Under the pieces are notes generated by a model. It had not been told where the DNA came from. It saw only the letters and a program-made list of their open reading frames with translations, and searched no databases. The translations under genes and the position numbers were made by a program. This document shows positions 10,641 to 22,438 of a stretch of 64,000 bases of DNA, piece after piece. Within the stretch, counting starts at the first letter, position 1, and every line of letters starts with the position of its first letter. Origin of the DNA: Thelephora terrestris (Eukaryota; Basidiomycota; Agaricomycetes; Thelephorales; Thelephoraceae); contig WIUZ02000004.1 of NCBI GenBank assembly GCA_015956445.1, positions 682,001 to 746,000 of the forward strand, in the 5' to 3' direction.

Positions 10641-11570
10641 ATGTCACCCAAAGAAAAGGCTGCAAATTCAGGCGTAACAGCCGAATCTCAGCAAAGTGGA
10701 CCTTCGGACGGCATCTACAACTACGAGCTCCCCAGATCTCTCGTCGCCAAAATTGCAAGGGCATCAGTGCGTGATCCTGACCTCCACACCATGTGGGTGA
10801 TAAACACGCACAGGTTCCAGATAACTGCAAATTTCAGAAGGAAACCATTCTAGCCCTCTTGAAGGGTTCTACGGTGTTTATCAACTGTCTAGGTATGTAC
10901 GCAATCATCACACGAAACCTCAAGTTGACAACTGCTCTAGCCGCTGGGTGTGTCTCATGGCGTCAACCGACTTGTGCCTTTGCTCAACCGACTTAGTGCT
11001 CATGAAATAGCCAAGGGGAAACAACACAAAAGTATATCCGCCTCTGATGTTTTGAGGGCGCTCGAGCACATGCAGCTTGGAGACCTCGTGGGACCTCTAC
11101 AAGATGAGTTACCCAGTAAGTGGGATCTCTACACGATGGTCATCAGTCTAATGTGTTCCTCAGTATATCGTGAACTTCAGAAACCTGGTCGCAAATCTGC
11201 GGGCGCAAGAAACAAAGCGTCCGCGCCTACGACCGCGACTGACCCTGCGGGGACAATGGGTCCACCACTGACAATCCCCAAGAAAGGGAAGGGGACGGCG
11301 GCCGTTATGCCGACGTCTGAGGATGGAGGGGAAGATGCTCAGGGTCAGCCTGCTGGTGCCGAAATGGATTTCGACGCTGAGATGAACGAGATTGATGACG
11401 GGGAAGAGGCCGATGCAAAAGAGAGCCAAGAGGAAGACGAGGGTGACGAGGAGGAAGATGAAGATGAGGAGCTCGTTGATCAGATGGCGGTAGAGGACGA
11501 GGAAGTCCACCGAGACACCAAGGGGCTCGATCTACACAACCAGCCCGCACACGGGAACGAAGATATCTAA
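10641..11570 (+). CDS. DPB4: DNA polymerase epsilon histone-fold subunit Dpb4/POLE3
   Basis: Five exons (10641-10766, 10814-10892, 10941-10947, 10997-11115, 11164-11570) give 245 residues. The N-terminal histone fold reads ELPRSLVAKIARASVPDNCK, ILALLKGSTVFINCLAA, HEIAKGKQHKSISASDVLRA, then GDLVGPLQDELPIYRELQK, matching the Dpb4/POLE3 H2B-like fold. The long C-terminal tail is acidic (EEDEGDEEEDEDEE), as in fungal Dpb4. Family knowledge: it pairs with Dpb3/POLE4 in Pol epsilon for leading-strand replication and parental histone transfer, and in CHRAC/ISW2-type remodellers. Exon 3 is only 7 bases; with it the translation CLAAGAHEIA aligns without gaps to the consensus, and without it the frame closes at once. 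Confidence 0.92.
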
Positions 11571-11860
11571 GCGGACCAGGTGCGACATCGACATCCACTG
11601 AGAACAGATACGTGCATTCGCTCATAATAATTCATTAACCAGGTGGTGACCGTTTCGCTGGAATCGTAAGGACGACCTGAACATGACCAGGAAGCAGAGG
11701 ATGAGATAGGGACGTGGTCAGAAGTGTTGTATCCGTTTGTAGTGTGTATCGCTGAATAAGACCGAGCAATTCGCCCACCGCAGCATCGAGACGCGGACGA
11801 CTGCGCACAAACGCCTTTTCTTCCACGCTCCAACAGCTTTCCCCTCCCTTCATACAGACC

Positions 11861-13508
11861 ATGTCTCCGATAGGGCGCTATGTCGCTCTTGTCGTCTTTA
11901 TGCTTGTGAGTCTGGAAGTGACCATGACGGACGTCTTCCCTTTGATCATGACGTGTTGAGCTCGGCAGATCACCCTCCACTTCATCCTTTCCTTCACTCA
12001 CCAAGAATACGGCCGCGCCACCTCAATCTCAAACATTAAAAACAAGTTCACCTCAAACCCCCATGAATACGTACCCGACAAGTACTACGTCCCACCGGAC
12101 TTCAATGCGAGCAAGCCTTTGCATGTGCGGAAAGCCAACGCCACAATGGTCATGCTGGCCAGGAACAGCGACATGGATAATGCTGTCCAGAGCGTTAGGC
12201 GGATCCAGGACCGGTTCAATAGCAAGTTCCGGTACCCATGGGTTTTTCTGAACGAAGAGCCTTTTACCGACGAGTTCAAATCGTCCGTCTTCATTTGTGT
12301 CGCACCCGTTTCCGCCCCTAACACGGCCTCAGACGGGTTTCCAACGTTATAGACGGCGAAGTCGAGTTCGGTTTAATCCCTCATGACGACTGGTTCCCAC
12401 CTGACTGGATTGACGAAGAGAAGGCTGCCGCTGGGAGAAAGAAACTGGAGAACGTCATCTACGGCAGTGAGTACCCACCGACGAGAAAGAATCCTTCCTA
12501 ACCCGTCTAAAGCCAGTGTCTCCTACCGCAATATGTGCCGATACAACTCACGAACCTTCTACAAGCATGAGCTGATGCAGAAGTATAAATGGTATTGGCG
12601 TGTTGAGTGAGTTGCGCTACTGCCCTAGTGATTGCCAAGATCTCTGACGGACGCACCCTAGGCCAGACGTTCACTTCTCCTGTGATATCGATTTCGACCC
12701 GTTCCTATACATGGAGGACAACAAAAAAGTTTACGGTCAGTACTCACCCCCTACCTTCTAACAATGACCCTAATATCCTTCCCAGGGTTCACAATCACAA
12801 TGTATGAGTATAGGTCCACGATTCAGACGTTGTGGCAAACCACAAAAGGTATTTGGTTCTTGTTGTAACACCCCTGAACGACATCTTACGCGCGGAAACT
12901 AGACTTCTTGAAAAGCCATCCCGAATACCTAGCCGAAAGCAATGCCATGGGGTTCATCTCCGACAACGGCGGCGAAGAGTATAACCTTTGCCATTGTGAG
13001 TACCCCATTCCCATCCAACCGGCAAACGCCCGTACTGAGATCGCTTATTTCGCAGTCTGGTCCAATTTCGAAATCGCCGATATGGACTTCTGGCGCGCGC
13101 CAGCTTACACCGCTTATGTTGACTATCTGGAAGCATCAGGAGGATTCTACTACGAGGTTCGTGCCACTTCGTTATTTTCAGCCTGAGATGTTCATCCATT
13201 ACGCGATTCACCAGCGCTGGGGTGATGCACCAGTCCATAGCATTGGAGCCGCCTTGTTTGCAAACAAAGATCAAATTCACTTCTTCGACGAGATCGGGTA
13301 TGAACATGCACCCTACCAGCACTGTCCGCGGGAGAAGAAATCATGGGAGGCTGGCAGGTGTGGTTGCAATCCCGGTCGTAGCTTTGGTGGGTCGTATATT
13401 ATAACCGCGATAATTACCGACTTACCGATCGGTTCACCAGACTATGACGGCTATTCGTGTTTAAAAAAGTGGGATGCATTTGTTGGCTACCAGCATCAGC
13501 CGTGGTAG
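11861..13508 (+). CDS. Alpha-1,2-mannosyltransferase, Kre2/Mnt1 family (GT15)
   Basis: A type II Golgi membrane enzyme that extends O-linked and N-linked mannose chains using GDP-mannose. The start at 11861 gives MSPIGRYVALVVFML followed, after the first intron, by ITLHFILSF, a signal anchor. The catalytic domain follows: ANATMVMLARNSDMDNAVQ, YPWVFLNEEPFTDEFK, YRNMCRYNS, the conserved WYWRVEPDVHFSCDIDFDPF, KVYGFTITMYEYR, then LCHFWSNFEIADMDFWR (with the proposed catalytic Glu of the family) and RWGDAPVHSIGAALF (with the metal-ligand His). It ends YDGYSCLKKWDAFVGYQHQPW, the last exon after a GTGGGT..CAG intron. About nine small introns are needed. Intact by all visible motifs. Confidence 0.93.
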
Positions 13509-13988
13509 TCACTCGTTCTGCCATCGTTGAACCCTTCTGCTCGCGGCCACATCTCGTTCTCTCTCTCGTTGCTGGACACGTCTTCTATTTCTATGGTGGT
13601 GTAACACATATGCCCCTCCGACATTCCCTCCCACCCTTTCCTTTTCTATTGAACAGCGTTGGCTGCGCGATGTAGATTGACGAGTATCACCCAGAAAGCG
13701 GTGTATGGCGGCGCCTGTGGAAAGTGGTGCTCACTATGCCAACATCTAGAACATAACATATTTTTATTCACCTCGCACATACTAATAACTACTGGGGTTG
13801 CAAACTTGTAGGTTCAAAGTAACACCCGCCACAGCATATTGGTTGAAGAAAATAAAAAGCATATCTGAAATGAAGCAAGGTGCCGCAAACATACTAGTGA
13901 AAATGTGTTGTGGATTAGAGAAGTGTCATGAGCAAAGGGGGGTTCATGATCATATGAAAAAGGAATGAACAGAAATGGTGATGACGCA
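13509..13988. other. Intergenic, 480 bases between convergent genes
   Basis: This holds the 3' untranslated region of the mannosyltransferase and the end of the Clr2-like gene. Base composition becomes visibly richer in A and T from about 13740. I see no further gene. Confidence 0.5.
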
Positions 13989-14757
13989 TCACCGAAAAGG
14001 GTGGCTTGTCTTATAACCAATGAATTTGTCCTCTTGCCATCCATCCCTCAGGGCAGTGACTGGGCCAGTGGTGATGGAGTTCCGATTCAAAATCATTCCC
14101 CTCCTGGTGGTAACACCCTTGGGACCCTGGTGTTTCTTTGTTTTCTTGTTCTTTGGGCCCTTTGGACCCTGGGAGCTCTTCTTGTGAGGTGGGAGTGGAA
14201 ATATTTGATTGATTTCCTCTTGGGATCTGCCTTGGTCACAATACTGACATATGCATGGGTGTTTCACCCCTCTGGCATTATCAAGCAACCAGTGCAAATG
14301 GGGGTAAAATTCCTGTGGAGATCTGTACTTGTATTTCCCACCTAAAAAGACGTCAGTGGTGCACTGCATGTATAAAAAAAATGAACATACCACATAAGTA
14401 GTGATCCTTCCTTGACAGATCATCTCCCTGTGTCTCCCTTTCCACAGAGAATAGTTTGTAGCCCTGGGGGAAATTGGATATACTGTATGCCCATGGATCA
14501 TTGAATGCATCTGAATGAGGTGGAATGTTCATGATGGTTGCTGCTGTAGGTTGAAGCCACTGACATTCAATGCTTCCATGAAGTTTGAGCAGGCATCCTA
14601 ACTTCCCCAACCACACTTTCTGGGCCCCTATGCTTGCTTCTTCCCTATTATCCATCCATCTTGTTGTTGTTGCATCACTTTGACAGTTGATATGGAGAAT
14701 TGCTCCATTTCCCTCTTGGTTGTGGGTTATATTGATTGGAAGGGGTGGCAGTTCCAT
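13989..14757 (-). CDS. Clr2-like protein, N-terminal transcription-silencing domain only
   Basis: Two exons, 14391-14757 and 13989-14341, give 239 residues starting MELPPLPINITHNQ; an in-frame ATG at 14859 would add 34. The segment PQGYKLFSVER, then RKDHYLCGGKYKYRSPQEFYPHLHWLL and CICQYC with EEINQIF are the signature of the cryptic loci regulator 2 (Clr2) N-terminal domain. In fission yeast Clr2 belongs to SHREC, the histone deacetylase-remodeller complex that silences heterochromatin. Here the protein stops soon after a Lys/Gly-rich tail and lacks the long C-terminal part of true Clr2, so a SHREC role is doubtful. The gene is A/T-richer and uses more A- and T-ending codons than its neighbours. 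My impression is that short Clr2-N genes are multicopy in Agaricomycetes. Confidence 0.78.
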
Positions 14758-15386
14758 GTTGCTCTTGGGTTTGATGAGAGTGGGAGTCAAGGTATTTCTG
14801 GGGGATTCTTTCTCACAAGTGAAGTATATATATCTTTTTGCAACATGCTTAGTCAGCATGACTCACACTTTGTCATGCTGATTAATCGGGCTGTGCATTC
14901 CCATGTGATTGATGTGGGCCTGTGATCTCAATTCACTGAGCACAGCCTTAGGCTTATTCTTCTGATAGAACACACCACAATGTGACCATAAAAGGAAATG
15001 CACTAAAAATCGCTCCCTTTCCTTCACAGTGTCGGACTCAAACAGTAAATTTTCTTCCCCCCCCTGCAAGGGAGTACCCATTGTGCCTCATGGCCTCCCA
15101 CTGAGTGAGGCAGTTGGAATCACTACAGGATGTCCGATACCGCGCCCCAATTGCGGACAACGCCGGATTGCCACACAGCTTGACGACAAAAATTTGACTC
15201 CAAGTAGCTACAGTTGACCAGCAAACCAGAATGCGAAGGTTTCCCCCACTATACAGCGAGCCAAGTTAAACATGAGACGCTCGGCCTGGTAGCCTCCCAA
15301 TCACCCGGGGAGTGGTACAGTCTATGTCAATTCTTGCCAGACTCTATAGGTAACGTACAAGCAAAGTGGCCGCGTGGACACGTGAA
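14758..15386. other. Intergenic, 629 bases, A/T-rich at its left
   Basis: The part up to about 15050 continues the A/T-rich composition of the Clr2-like gene and contains a hairpin at 14853-14881. Small frames such as 14863-15081 on the minus strand have no recognisable product. The rest returns to the normal composition and is the 3' flank of the sirtuin gene. Confidence 0.5.
14853..14881. repeat. Perfect 10-bp hairpin near the Clr2-like gene
   Basis: TCAGCATGAC (14853-14862) and GTCATGCTGA (14872-14881) are exact inverted copies around a 9-base loop, and the match extends four more bases with one mismatch. It lies about 100 bases upstream of the chosen start of the Clr2-like gene. Confidence 0.8.
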
Positions 15387-16551
15387 TCAAGATGTAGCTG
15401 GGGCAATTTTGAGGAGGTCATCAAACCACGACTGATCGCTGGCAAGCATTTGAGGTAAAGTTTCTGAGCATGGGCCGAGGAAAAGGTAATTCGCTTTTCT
15501 ATCGCCAGCGCTCCGATCGAGATTGAATACAGCAGTTTTGCCTCCGTTGTCCGCGACTTCGGATGCATAACCGGCAGCAGGATATACCTATGTAGCGGGA
15601 GACTACTCAGACACTGGCCGAATTGTCAATTCTTTCCGGTACGACGTACCGTAGATGATGTTCCGACAACAATTGCCAGGTCAGCCTGTCGAACAATCTC
15701 ATCGATTTCCTCGAGTTTGTACGGAACCTCCCCAAACCACACCACGTCTGCAAATATTTTAGACACCGGAAGCACTGAACAGCCGAAGCGGGATTCCAAC
15801 CTGGTCGCAATAGACCGCCACAGTTTGGTCGAGTGCATCTGGGAAGGTCAGAGAGCGGTATCTCTAGTTCTTGTTCCTGCTTCTCGACAATCACCTCCGT
15901 TCCTTTCAACGCGGCACAGATAGGGCTGTCGTCGTTTGCTTCGGAATGCTCACACTCTGTGCAGAGTGTGGCGAGGAGACGACCGTGCATCTCAATGATC
16001 GATTCAGGTTTCGGAGTGACTTCCTCAAATGTTTTCTTCGAGGTCAGGGTGCCGGTTAGCTGGTCCAAAGCCTTTGGGCTGAGACCGTCGATGTTTTGAG
16101 TTATCAGTGTGAAGGACTCGGCGCTGGGGCAGATTTGGCGTAACGTCTCTTTGACTGAAAGTGCGGCTAGTACCATATGTGCGGCATTCGGCTTGGCCTT
16201 TTGGACTCTGTAGAAGACGTATCAGGGCTGGTTGCGGAGTTTACGGCGGAATGTAGCCCACATCTCCCTCCTCATGTGGTAAAACTGCCACACGCGGCTT
16301 GGGTTCTCATGAAATGCCTCGGGGGTGGCGAGGCTTGTAGCTTCATACTTCCTCCATAGTCCTCCGCCATCGCGGAAAGTGGGTATACCTAAAGGAGTCG
16401 GACAGTGAGTGGTGTGAACCGAGAGATCAGGAAAAAAAGGGCAATCACCGGAAGCGGCGGAAAGCCCAGCCCCCGCAACGACGATTATGTTTTTGCTTGA
16501 CTTCAACACCTCGCGGAACTTCTGCATGTCAGCACTTGGACCTTTGCCCAT
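15387..16551 (-). CDS. Sirtuin, SIRT5-type NAD-dependent protein deacylase
   Basis: The enzyme removes acyl groups from lysine using NAD+. The start [15 protein letters not shown] leads to the Rossmann motif [14 protein letters not shown], then after an intron [15 protein letters not shown]. Next come [31 protein letters not shown] with the catalytic His, the zinc-binding CTEC and CTRPNC pairs, and [14 protein letters not shown], ending [14 protein letters not shown] with a short tail. The Tyr and Arg in FYHMR correspond to the YxxR pair that gives human SIRT5 its preference for succinyl, malonyl and glutaryl lysine. No clear mitochondrial presequence is visible, so location is open. It is divergent to the FAD oxidoreductase with 104 bases between start codons. 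Four or more introns. Confidence 0.9.
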
Positions 16552-16655
16552 TGCGCTCTAGAATCTGGCTCTGTGGGTGCGGATGGTGGATCCTGATAGT
16601 CTGTTTGGCTTCGCAACGGAGAACAAATAACGGAAGCGCCTTGACGATCTTATCA

Positions 16656-18332
16656 ATGACGAAAGTAGAACCGGGGAGCCCGATTGTCATCGTCGGGGCT
16701 GGATGCTTTGGTCTCTCCACGGCGTACCATCTTCTCAAGAGGGGCTTCACGGATGTGAATGTTTTGGACCGGGCAGAGACGCTTCCTGCGAAGGACGCCG
16801 CCAGCACTGATATGAACAAGAGTAAGTCCGAACCGTCCTGACCTGACTCGTTCTGACTTCTATGTACTTTGCAGTCGTACGATCTTCCTATCCGGATGAT
16901 TTCTATACCTCTCTCGCGAAGGATGCCGTAAAATCATGGAAGGACGAGGACGAGTGGGGAAAGCACTACCATGAGTCCGCGCCGTTGTCTCCCTGGGTCA
17001 CTCAACTGGACCGTTGAGGCGATAATCTTACAGGGCAGGAGTCCTGATCATGGGCGAGGGAGCAGCAGGCTATACCAAAGCATCCTACGCCAATGATCTT
17101 GCCCTCGGGGTTCGAGTCGTAAATCTCGAAGACGAGGAGAAGCGGAAGTCGGTTTTCGACAGTGGTGTGGAACTGGGCACCGCCTTCACGAACAAATGTT
17201 TTGCGTACTTGAACCAGGATGCAGGGTGGGTACATGCAGAAGGTGGAACTCGGCGTGCTCTAGAGAACGTCAGGGCCCTCGGTGGGACTGTGACCAGTGG
17301 AAAAGCGGTTGCTGAGCTCGTCAGGGAGAGTGGAGAGACAGGGAGAACGACCGCTGTCAGGTGCACGGATGGCTCACTGTACCCCGCAGAACTCGTCGTT
17401 CTAGCGACGGGCTCGTGGACACCGTCGACTTTCCCTGAATCAGTAACTCAGTTCCAATGCCTGGCCACCGGGTGCGAGTCCAGTTTTTGGCGCACCGATG
17501 ATCTCCACCCTTACCCCCCCCCCTTCCAGGCACAGCGTCGTGACCATCCAACTGACCTTCGATGAAGCGATTCTGTACCGAAAGTCTCCAGTGATATACA
17601 ATCAAACGACGGGATTCTACATATTTCCGGTGCGTGGATTGCTGAGGCCAATGAAATGTGCTGACGGCGTGACTCACCCCCCAGCCCAATGCCGAGAACA
17701 TCGTCAAGATGGCGATCCACGCTGGGGGTCATACCCGAGACGTCCGAACCGACCAAAACTGCACGATTTCTACGCCTCGCACTGTCTCGACCCACGGGGT
17801 GATAGAAGGTTGTCGTATTCCCGTGGAAGCCGCTAGGGAGCTCAGGAGAGCGTTTCGAGAGATCTACCCTGCCCTTGCAAGCTCGAAACCATTTGTCACT
17901 ACCCGCATGTGCTGGTAAGCACTCCAGCGGAACATAACAGATATTCGCCGTATTTTATCGCTTCCGATAGGTATGCAGATACCCAAGACGAAGACTGGCT
18001 GATAGGCCCCGCCCCTGGAGATCCGTCCTTATTTGTAGCCACTGGAGGAAGCGGACACGCATACAAAGTAAATCTGGCGCCAGATCCTATCTGTTCGATT
18101 CTCTGATATAACAGACGACTAGTTTTTGCCTGTCATCGGTCGCCTAGTTGCAGATGCTGTCCAGGGTGTGCTCCCGGAAAATCTGGCCAAAAAGTTCGCG
18201 GTCGACCGTAAACAGCAGTCGGACGACAAGGTCAATCCGGAATCAGTCCTGCGCATTGAACGACGGATAAATACCGCTAGAACGCTGGACGAGGGTTCGC
18301 TGTCCACGGACAAAGATCTATTACCCACTTGA
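16656..18332 (+). CDS. FAD-dependent amine/amino-acid oxidase, sarcosine-pipecolate-saccharopine oxidase family
   Basis: The start at 16656 gives MTKVEPGS and at once the dinucleotide-binding motif IVIVGAGCFGLSTAYHLL. The second exon begins IVRSSYPDDFYTSLA. Then come WVHAEGGTRRALENVRALGG and LVVLATGSWTPSTFPE of the DAO fold. Near the C-terminus MCWYADTQDEDWLIG carries a Cys where monomeric sarcosine oxidases bind FAD covalently, followed by FVATGGSGHAYKFLPVIG, the conserved closing motif of the family. It resembles the fungal L-pipecolate/L-saccharopine oxidase (Fap) branch, which feeds lysine metabolism, usually in peroxisomes. The C-terminus (DLLPT) is not a classical peroxisomal signal. 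The substrate is not fixed by sequence alone. Confidence 0.85.
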
Positions 18333-18518
18333 CTGTTTGATAGATACATAAGTGGTAAATGTAGCACAAAGTTCGTCGCTACTACCCTACAAAGAAAAGA
18401 CATGAGATCCATTTGAATAATGCGCGCTGCGTGAATCGAAGATAAATTAGGGGGTGTTTGATAGCGCTATGGTATGTGCCTTTTTGTGTTGGGATTTTGC
18501 GAAGCAAAAGTTGGAGTC

Positions 18519-21500
18519 TCAAACCCTGACTCCAGTAAATTCTCGCCAGGATTTCACTTCGGATGGTATCTTTCCCTCCACATACTTCTTGAGGCCTCCC
18601 TGTGGGATTTTAAGGGCCAAGGCTTCGACAAACAGTTGAGCACAACGGGCGTTGTTCAGTAGGGGGAGTCCAAAGTCCACAGCGTTCCTGCGATGGTCGT
18701 CAGTCCAATGAGCCCTTGTGAGGGAAGGGGTATAATCATACCTCCGGGCAACGTAGTCCTCATCGGTTGCGCTTGTTCCCCGCGCCTTGGCCAAATTAAT
18801 AACGCATTCAATTTCGTACTCGTCGAACACCTCCCTAAGCATCCGCTTGTCCTTGGTGGGGAAGAAGATTCGCTTGGCAGAGACGAAAGGAATACTGTTC
18901 AGGAACTCCTCGACAGTTTCGGAAGAGCAGTGAAGCTTGAACCCTAGCTTGGTCAATCCCTCCGCGATGGTCTTCATCTCTGGCTTGGTGATGTCTCCAC
19001 CGATGAGGACACCCGAGTTCAGGCGGGGAATTTTGAAACCGGTTTGACTGAGGAGAGCGGCCCAGTATGCTTCTTGAATTGAGCTGCCGAAGCTGGCAAT
19101 TTCACCGGTACTAGCCATTTCTGAGAAGACGCTTAATATTAGGTGAGACCGTGGACGGTAAGAGATACTCACCACACCCAAGGAAGGGATCAGCTCCGGC
19201 CAAACGAGTCCAAGAGAACTGAGCAACCTTGATGGCAGAATAATCCCTCTTCTTTTTCATGAGGTCCACGGGCTCGGGCACCTCCTGTCCTACGATGGCA
19301 GCAGTAGCAGTGTCGATGAAGTTCTGTCCAAGGACCTTGGAAACGAAGGGGAAGGATCGAGATGCTCGGAGATTACATTCGATAACCTTCAGCTCAGCCT
19401 CATTCTTCTCTGGGACCAGACTTCGGATGACTTGCATGTTGTAGGGGCCGGATATCTTGAATGCAGCGGCAACCTTCTCCGCGATGGTCTTCAGACGTTC
19501 CATGTCACCCTCGGATAAAGAGAACGGTGGGAGAACAAGGGTCGCATCTCCGGAGTGGACACCGGCATTCTCGACATGTTCAGAGATGGCGTGGATGAGG
19601 AGTTTGCCTTCATGAGCGACGGCATCAACGTCGATCTCCTGGGCGTTCTCGATGAACTTTGTGAGGACGACGGGGTGGAGGGGCGAAACCGAGGCGGCGG
19701 CGGAAAGGTTGTGTTCAAGAGCAGATTCTTCGTAGACGACGTTCATGGCGGCTCCGGACAGGACGTATGACGGTCGAACAAGGACAGGATAACTACACGC
19801 GTTTAGAATCGCAGATTCCACTGGAAAAGAGGGGACCTACCCGACGCTGGAGGCGAACTCCTTTGCAGCATCGACGCTAGTGACCTCGGTCCAGGCAGGT
19901 TGATCAACACCGATGCTATCGAGGATGGCGGAGAACTTGTGACGGTCCTCGGCATTGTCAATCATCTCCGGATCTGTTCCCAAGACGTTGAGACCGTTCT
20001 TCTTGAGCCTGAGGGCGATGTTTTGAGGGAGTTGACCTGAAATATAACGGTGAGATATGCGAAAAAAAGGGAGTCATAGACCGACCTCCGACGCTCACGA
20101 CAACACCACTGGCACTCTCGAGCTCATATATGTCCATCACACGTTCGAACCCAAGTTCTTCGAAGTAGAGTCTGTCTGCCTCGTCGAAGTCCGTAGAAAC
20201 GGTTTCGGGATTGTAGTTGATCATGACCGTCTTCTTGCCCATGTCCCTGAGCTTCCTCGTGCAGGTCACAGCGCACCAGTCAAATTCGACGCTGCTCCCA
20301 ATACGATAGACACCGCTACCCAAGACCATAGTGCCGTTGTCGTCAAACTTGACGTCGTGCTCAGAAGCGTTGTACGTGGTGTAGAGGTAGTTGGTGTGTG
20401 CAGGGAACTCAGCCGCGAGGGTGTCGATACGCTTGACGAAGGGAGTTATTCCGAATGACTTCCTGCGAGCCCGAACCTCGTCCTCGGTCGAAGAAACGAG
20501 GTCTGCGATATGCGGGTCTGAGAAGCCCATCCTCTTGGCTGTATGCATGAGCTCCTTGTCAACGTTTTCGAGAGAAACGGCATCCTTGAGAGCAAGACGG
20601 GTTTGCACGATGTTGTCGATCTTGTACAAGAACCACTGAAATCACATGTCAGTAAAGATTGTTGAGAAATCGGACTCTGCACGATCGCACCTTGTCGATT
20701 TTGGTCAACTCGTGGACCCTATCAACGGAATAACCCTTGTTGTTCATGGCGTGGGCAATGACAAACAGGCGCATATCGGTGGGCTTTGACAGTGCACGAT
20801 CCAAATCCTCAGGAGCAGCATAAGCTTCGAAACCCTTGTACCTGGGGTCAATCTGACGAATGGCCTTCTGTAGACTCTCTTCAAATGTCCTTCCGATAGC
20901 CATGACTTCACCGACGGATTTCATGGATGAACCGACCTCCCTGTTGACCTGAGAAGAGAACTTGGCCAGGTCCCATTTGGGAATTTTAGTGACTATGTAG
21001 TCAAGAGAGGGTTCGAAACAGGCAGTGGTAGTCTTTGTGACGGCGTTGGGAAGCTCGGGTAGGGTATGTCCGAGTGCGAGTTTCGCTGCGGTGTATGCCA
21101 GAGGGTAGCCGGTTGCCTTTGAAGCCAGAGCGCTAGATCGACTCAGCCTGTTCCGTGACCCTGTGAGCAAGTTGAGCTAGTAAACGAGATATTGACGTAC
21201 CGAGCGTTAACTTCGATGACGCAATACTCCTTGGAGTAGGGATTCAGCGCGTATTGAATATTACATTCTCCGACGACGCCCAGATGCCGGATAACCTTGA
21301 GAGCAGCAGAACGAAGCATATGATATTCATCATCTGGGAGAGTCTGGGAGGGGGCAACGACGATAGAATCTCCGGTGTGTGTGCCAAGCGGGTCAAAGTT
21401 TTCCATGTTGCAGCAGATGATGGTGTTCTATGCACAAGTTGACGTTGAGACGATCCAAGTTTTCGGAAGCAGATACTCACATCAGCACCATCCCGCACCA

Positions 21501-22438
21501 CTTCATACTCGAGCTCTTTCCAGCCTTTCATACTTCGCTCGATCAGAACTTGAGGGCTCAAACTCAAACTCCTCGCAGACAAGTCACGTAGCTCCTCGGG
21601 ATCGTTTGCAAAGCCAGAACCGAGGCCTCCAAGGGTGAAGGCGGACCGCAGAATGACAGGGTAACCAATCTTTTCGGCAGCCGCAAGGGCATCGTTGACG
21701 GAGGAGACAGCGGTGGACTGGGCTACTGGAATGTCGATTTCTGTAGATGATATGGAGACAGTGTGTCAGAATTTGAAATGGGTAGGAAATAGAAGGCGTC
21801 AACGGCGAACCTTTCAGAGCTTGCACAAACAAATCACGGTCTTCGCTGACTTCCAGAGTCCGGATTGGTGTTCCGAGAACTTTGATACCGAGCCGCTCGA
21901 AAACACCCATCCTATCCAACTCGATGCCGACATTCAACGCACTCTGGCCACCGAATGTGAGGAGCACACCGTCCGGGCGCTCCTTTTCAAGGACGCACGC
22001 AACGTAGTCCGGGGTGATCGGGAGGAAGTAGACCTCGGAAGCCAATTGATGGGAAGTTTGCCAAGTGGCGATGTTGGGATTAATTAGGACCGCCTCGACC
22101 CCTTCTTCCCGTAAGGCTTTGAGAGCCTGGGAACCGGAATAGTCGAACTCGCCAGCCTGGCCGATGCTGAGCCCACCGGAGCCTACGATCACGACCTTGC
22201 GGACGTCCGGACGGGGGAGCTTTGGAAGAACTTTGGCGGAGATTTTTCGAGCGAGTTCTGAAGGGGAACTGAGGACATGCTCGTCGCTTTTTGGTGTGTA
22301 TGATCCAACCGCGGGGGCAGCGATAGCTCTCAAGGGCTTCGTGGGAAATGAAGTGGCACGAACGGCGGATACGTGCAGCGAACGCACTCGACGGGACCGG
22401 ATGAAACGACCATAGGCCCCCAACCGACCTAGGGTCAT
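18519..22438 (-). CDS. CPA2: Arginine-specific carbamoyl-phosphate synthase large chain, mitochondrial
   Basis: The large subunit makes carbamoyl phosphate from ammonia, bicarbonate and two ATP for arginine synthesis. The N-terminus [20 protein letters not shown] is Arg-rich without acidic residues and ends near ATSFPT, a mitochondrial targeting peptide. Both ATP-grasp halves are visible. The first has [55 protein letters not shown] and [21 protein letters not shown]. The second has [40 protein letters not shown] and [20 protein letters not shown]. The C-terminal allosteric domain ends with WREFTGVRV. No aspartate transcarbamylase part follows, which separates it from the pyrimidine-specific fusion (Ura2/CAD). 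Introns are few relative to length (about seven). Length is about 1,170 residues, as expected. Confidence 0.95.

Noticed and set aside
13965-14345. Plus-strand frame of 126 codons with a hydrophobic stretch
   Set aside because: It is antisense to the Clr2-like gene, whose two exons carry clear family motifs and splice in frame; the hydrophobic run mirrors Lys/Gly-rich codons on the other strand.
14841-14900. Helitron end suggested by the hairpin
   Set aside because: No CTRRT follows the stem at the expected distance on either strand and no replication-helicase gene is nearby.
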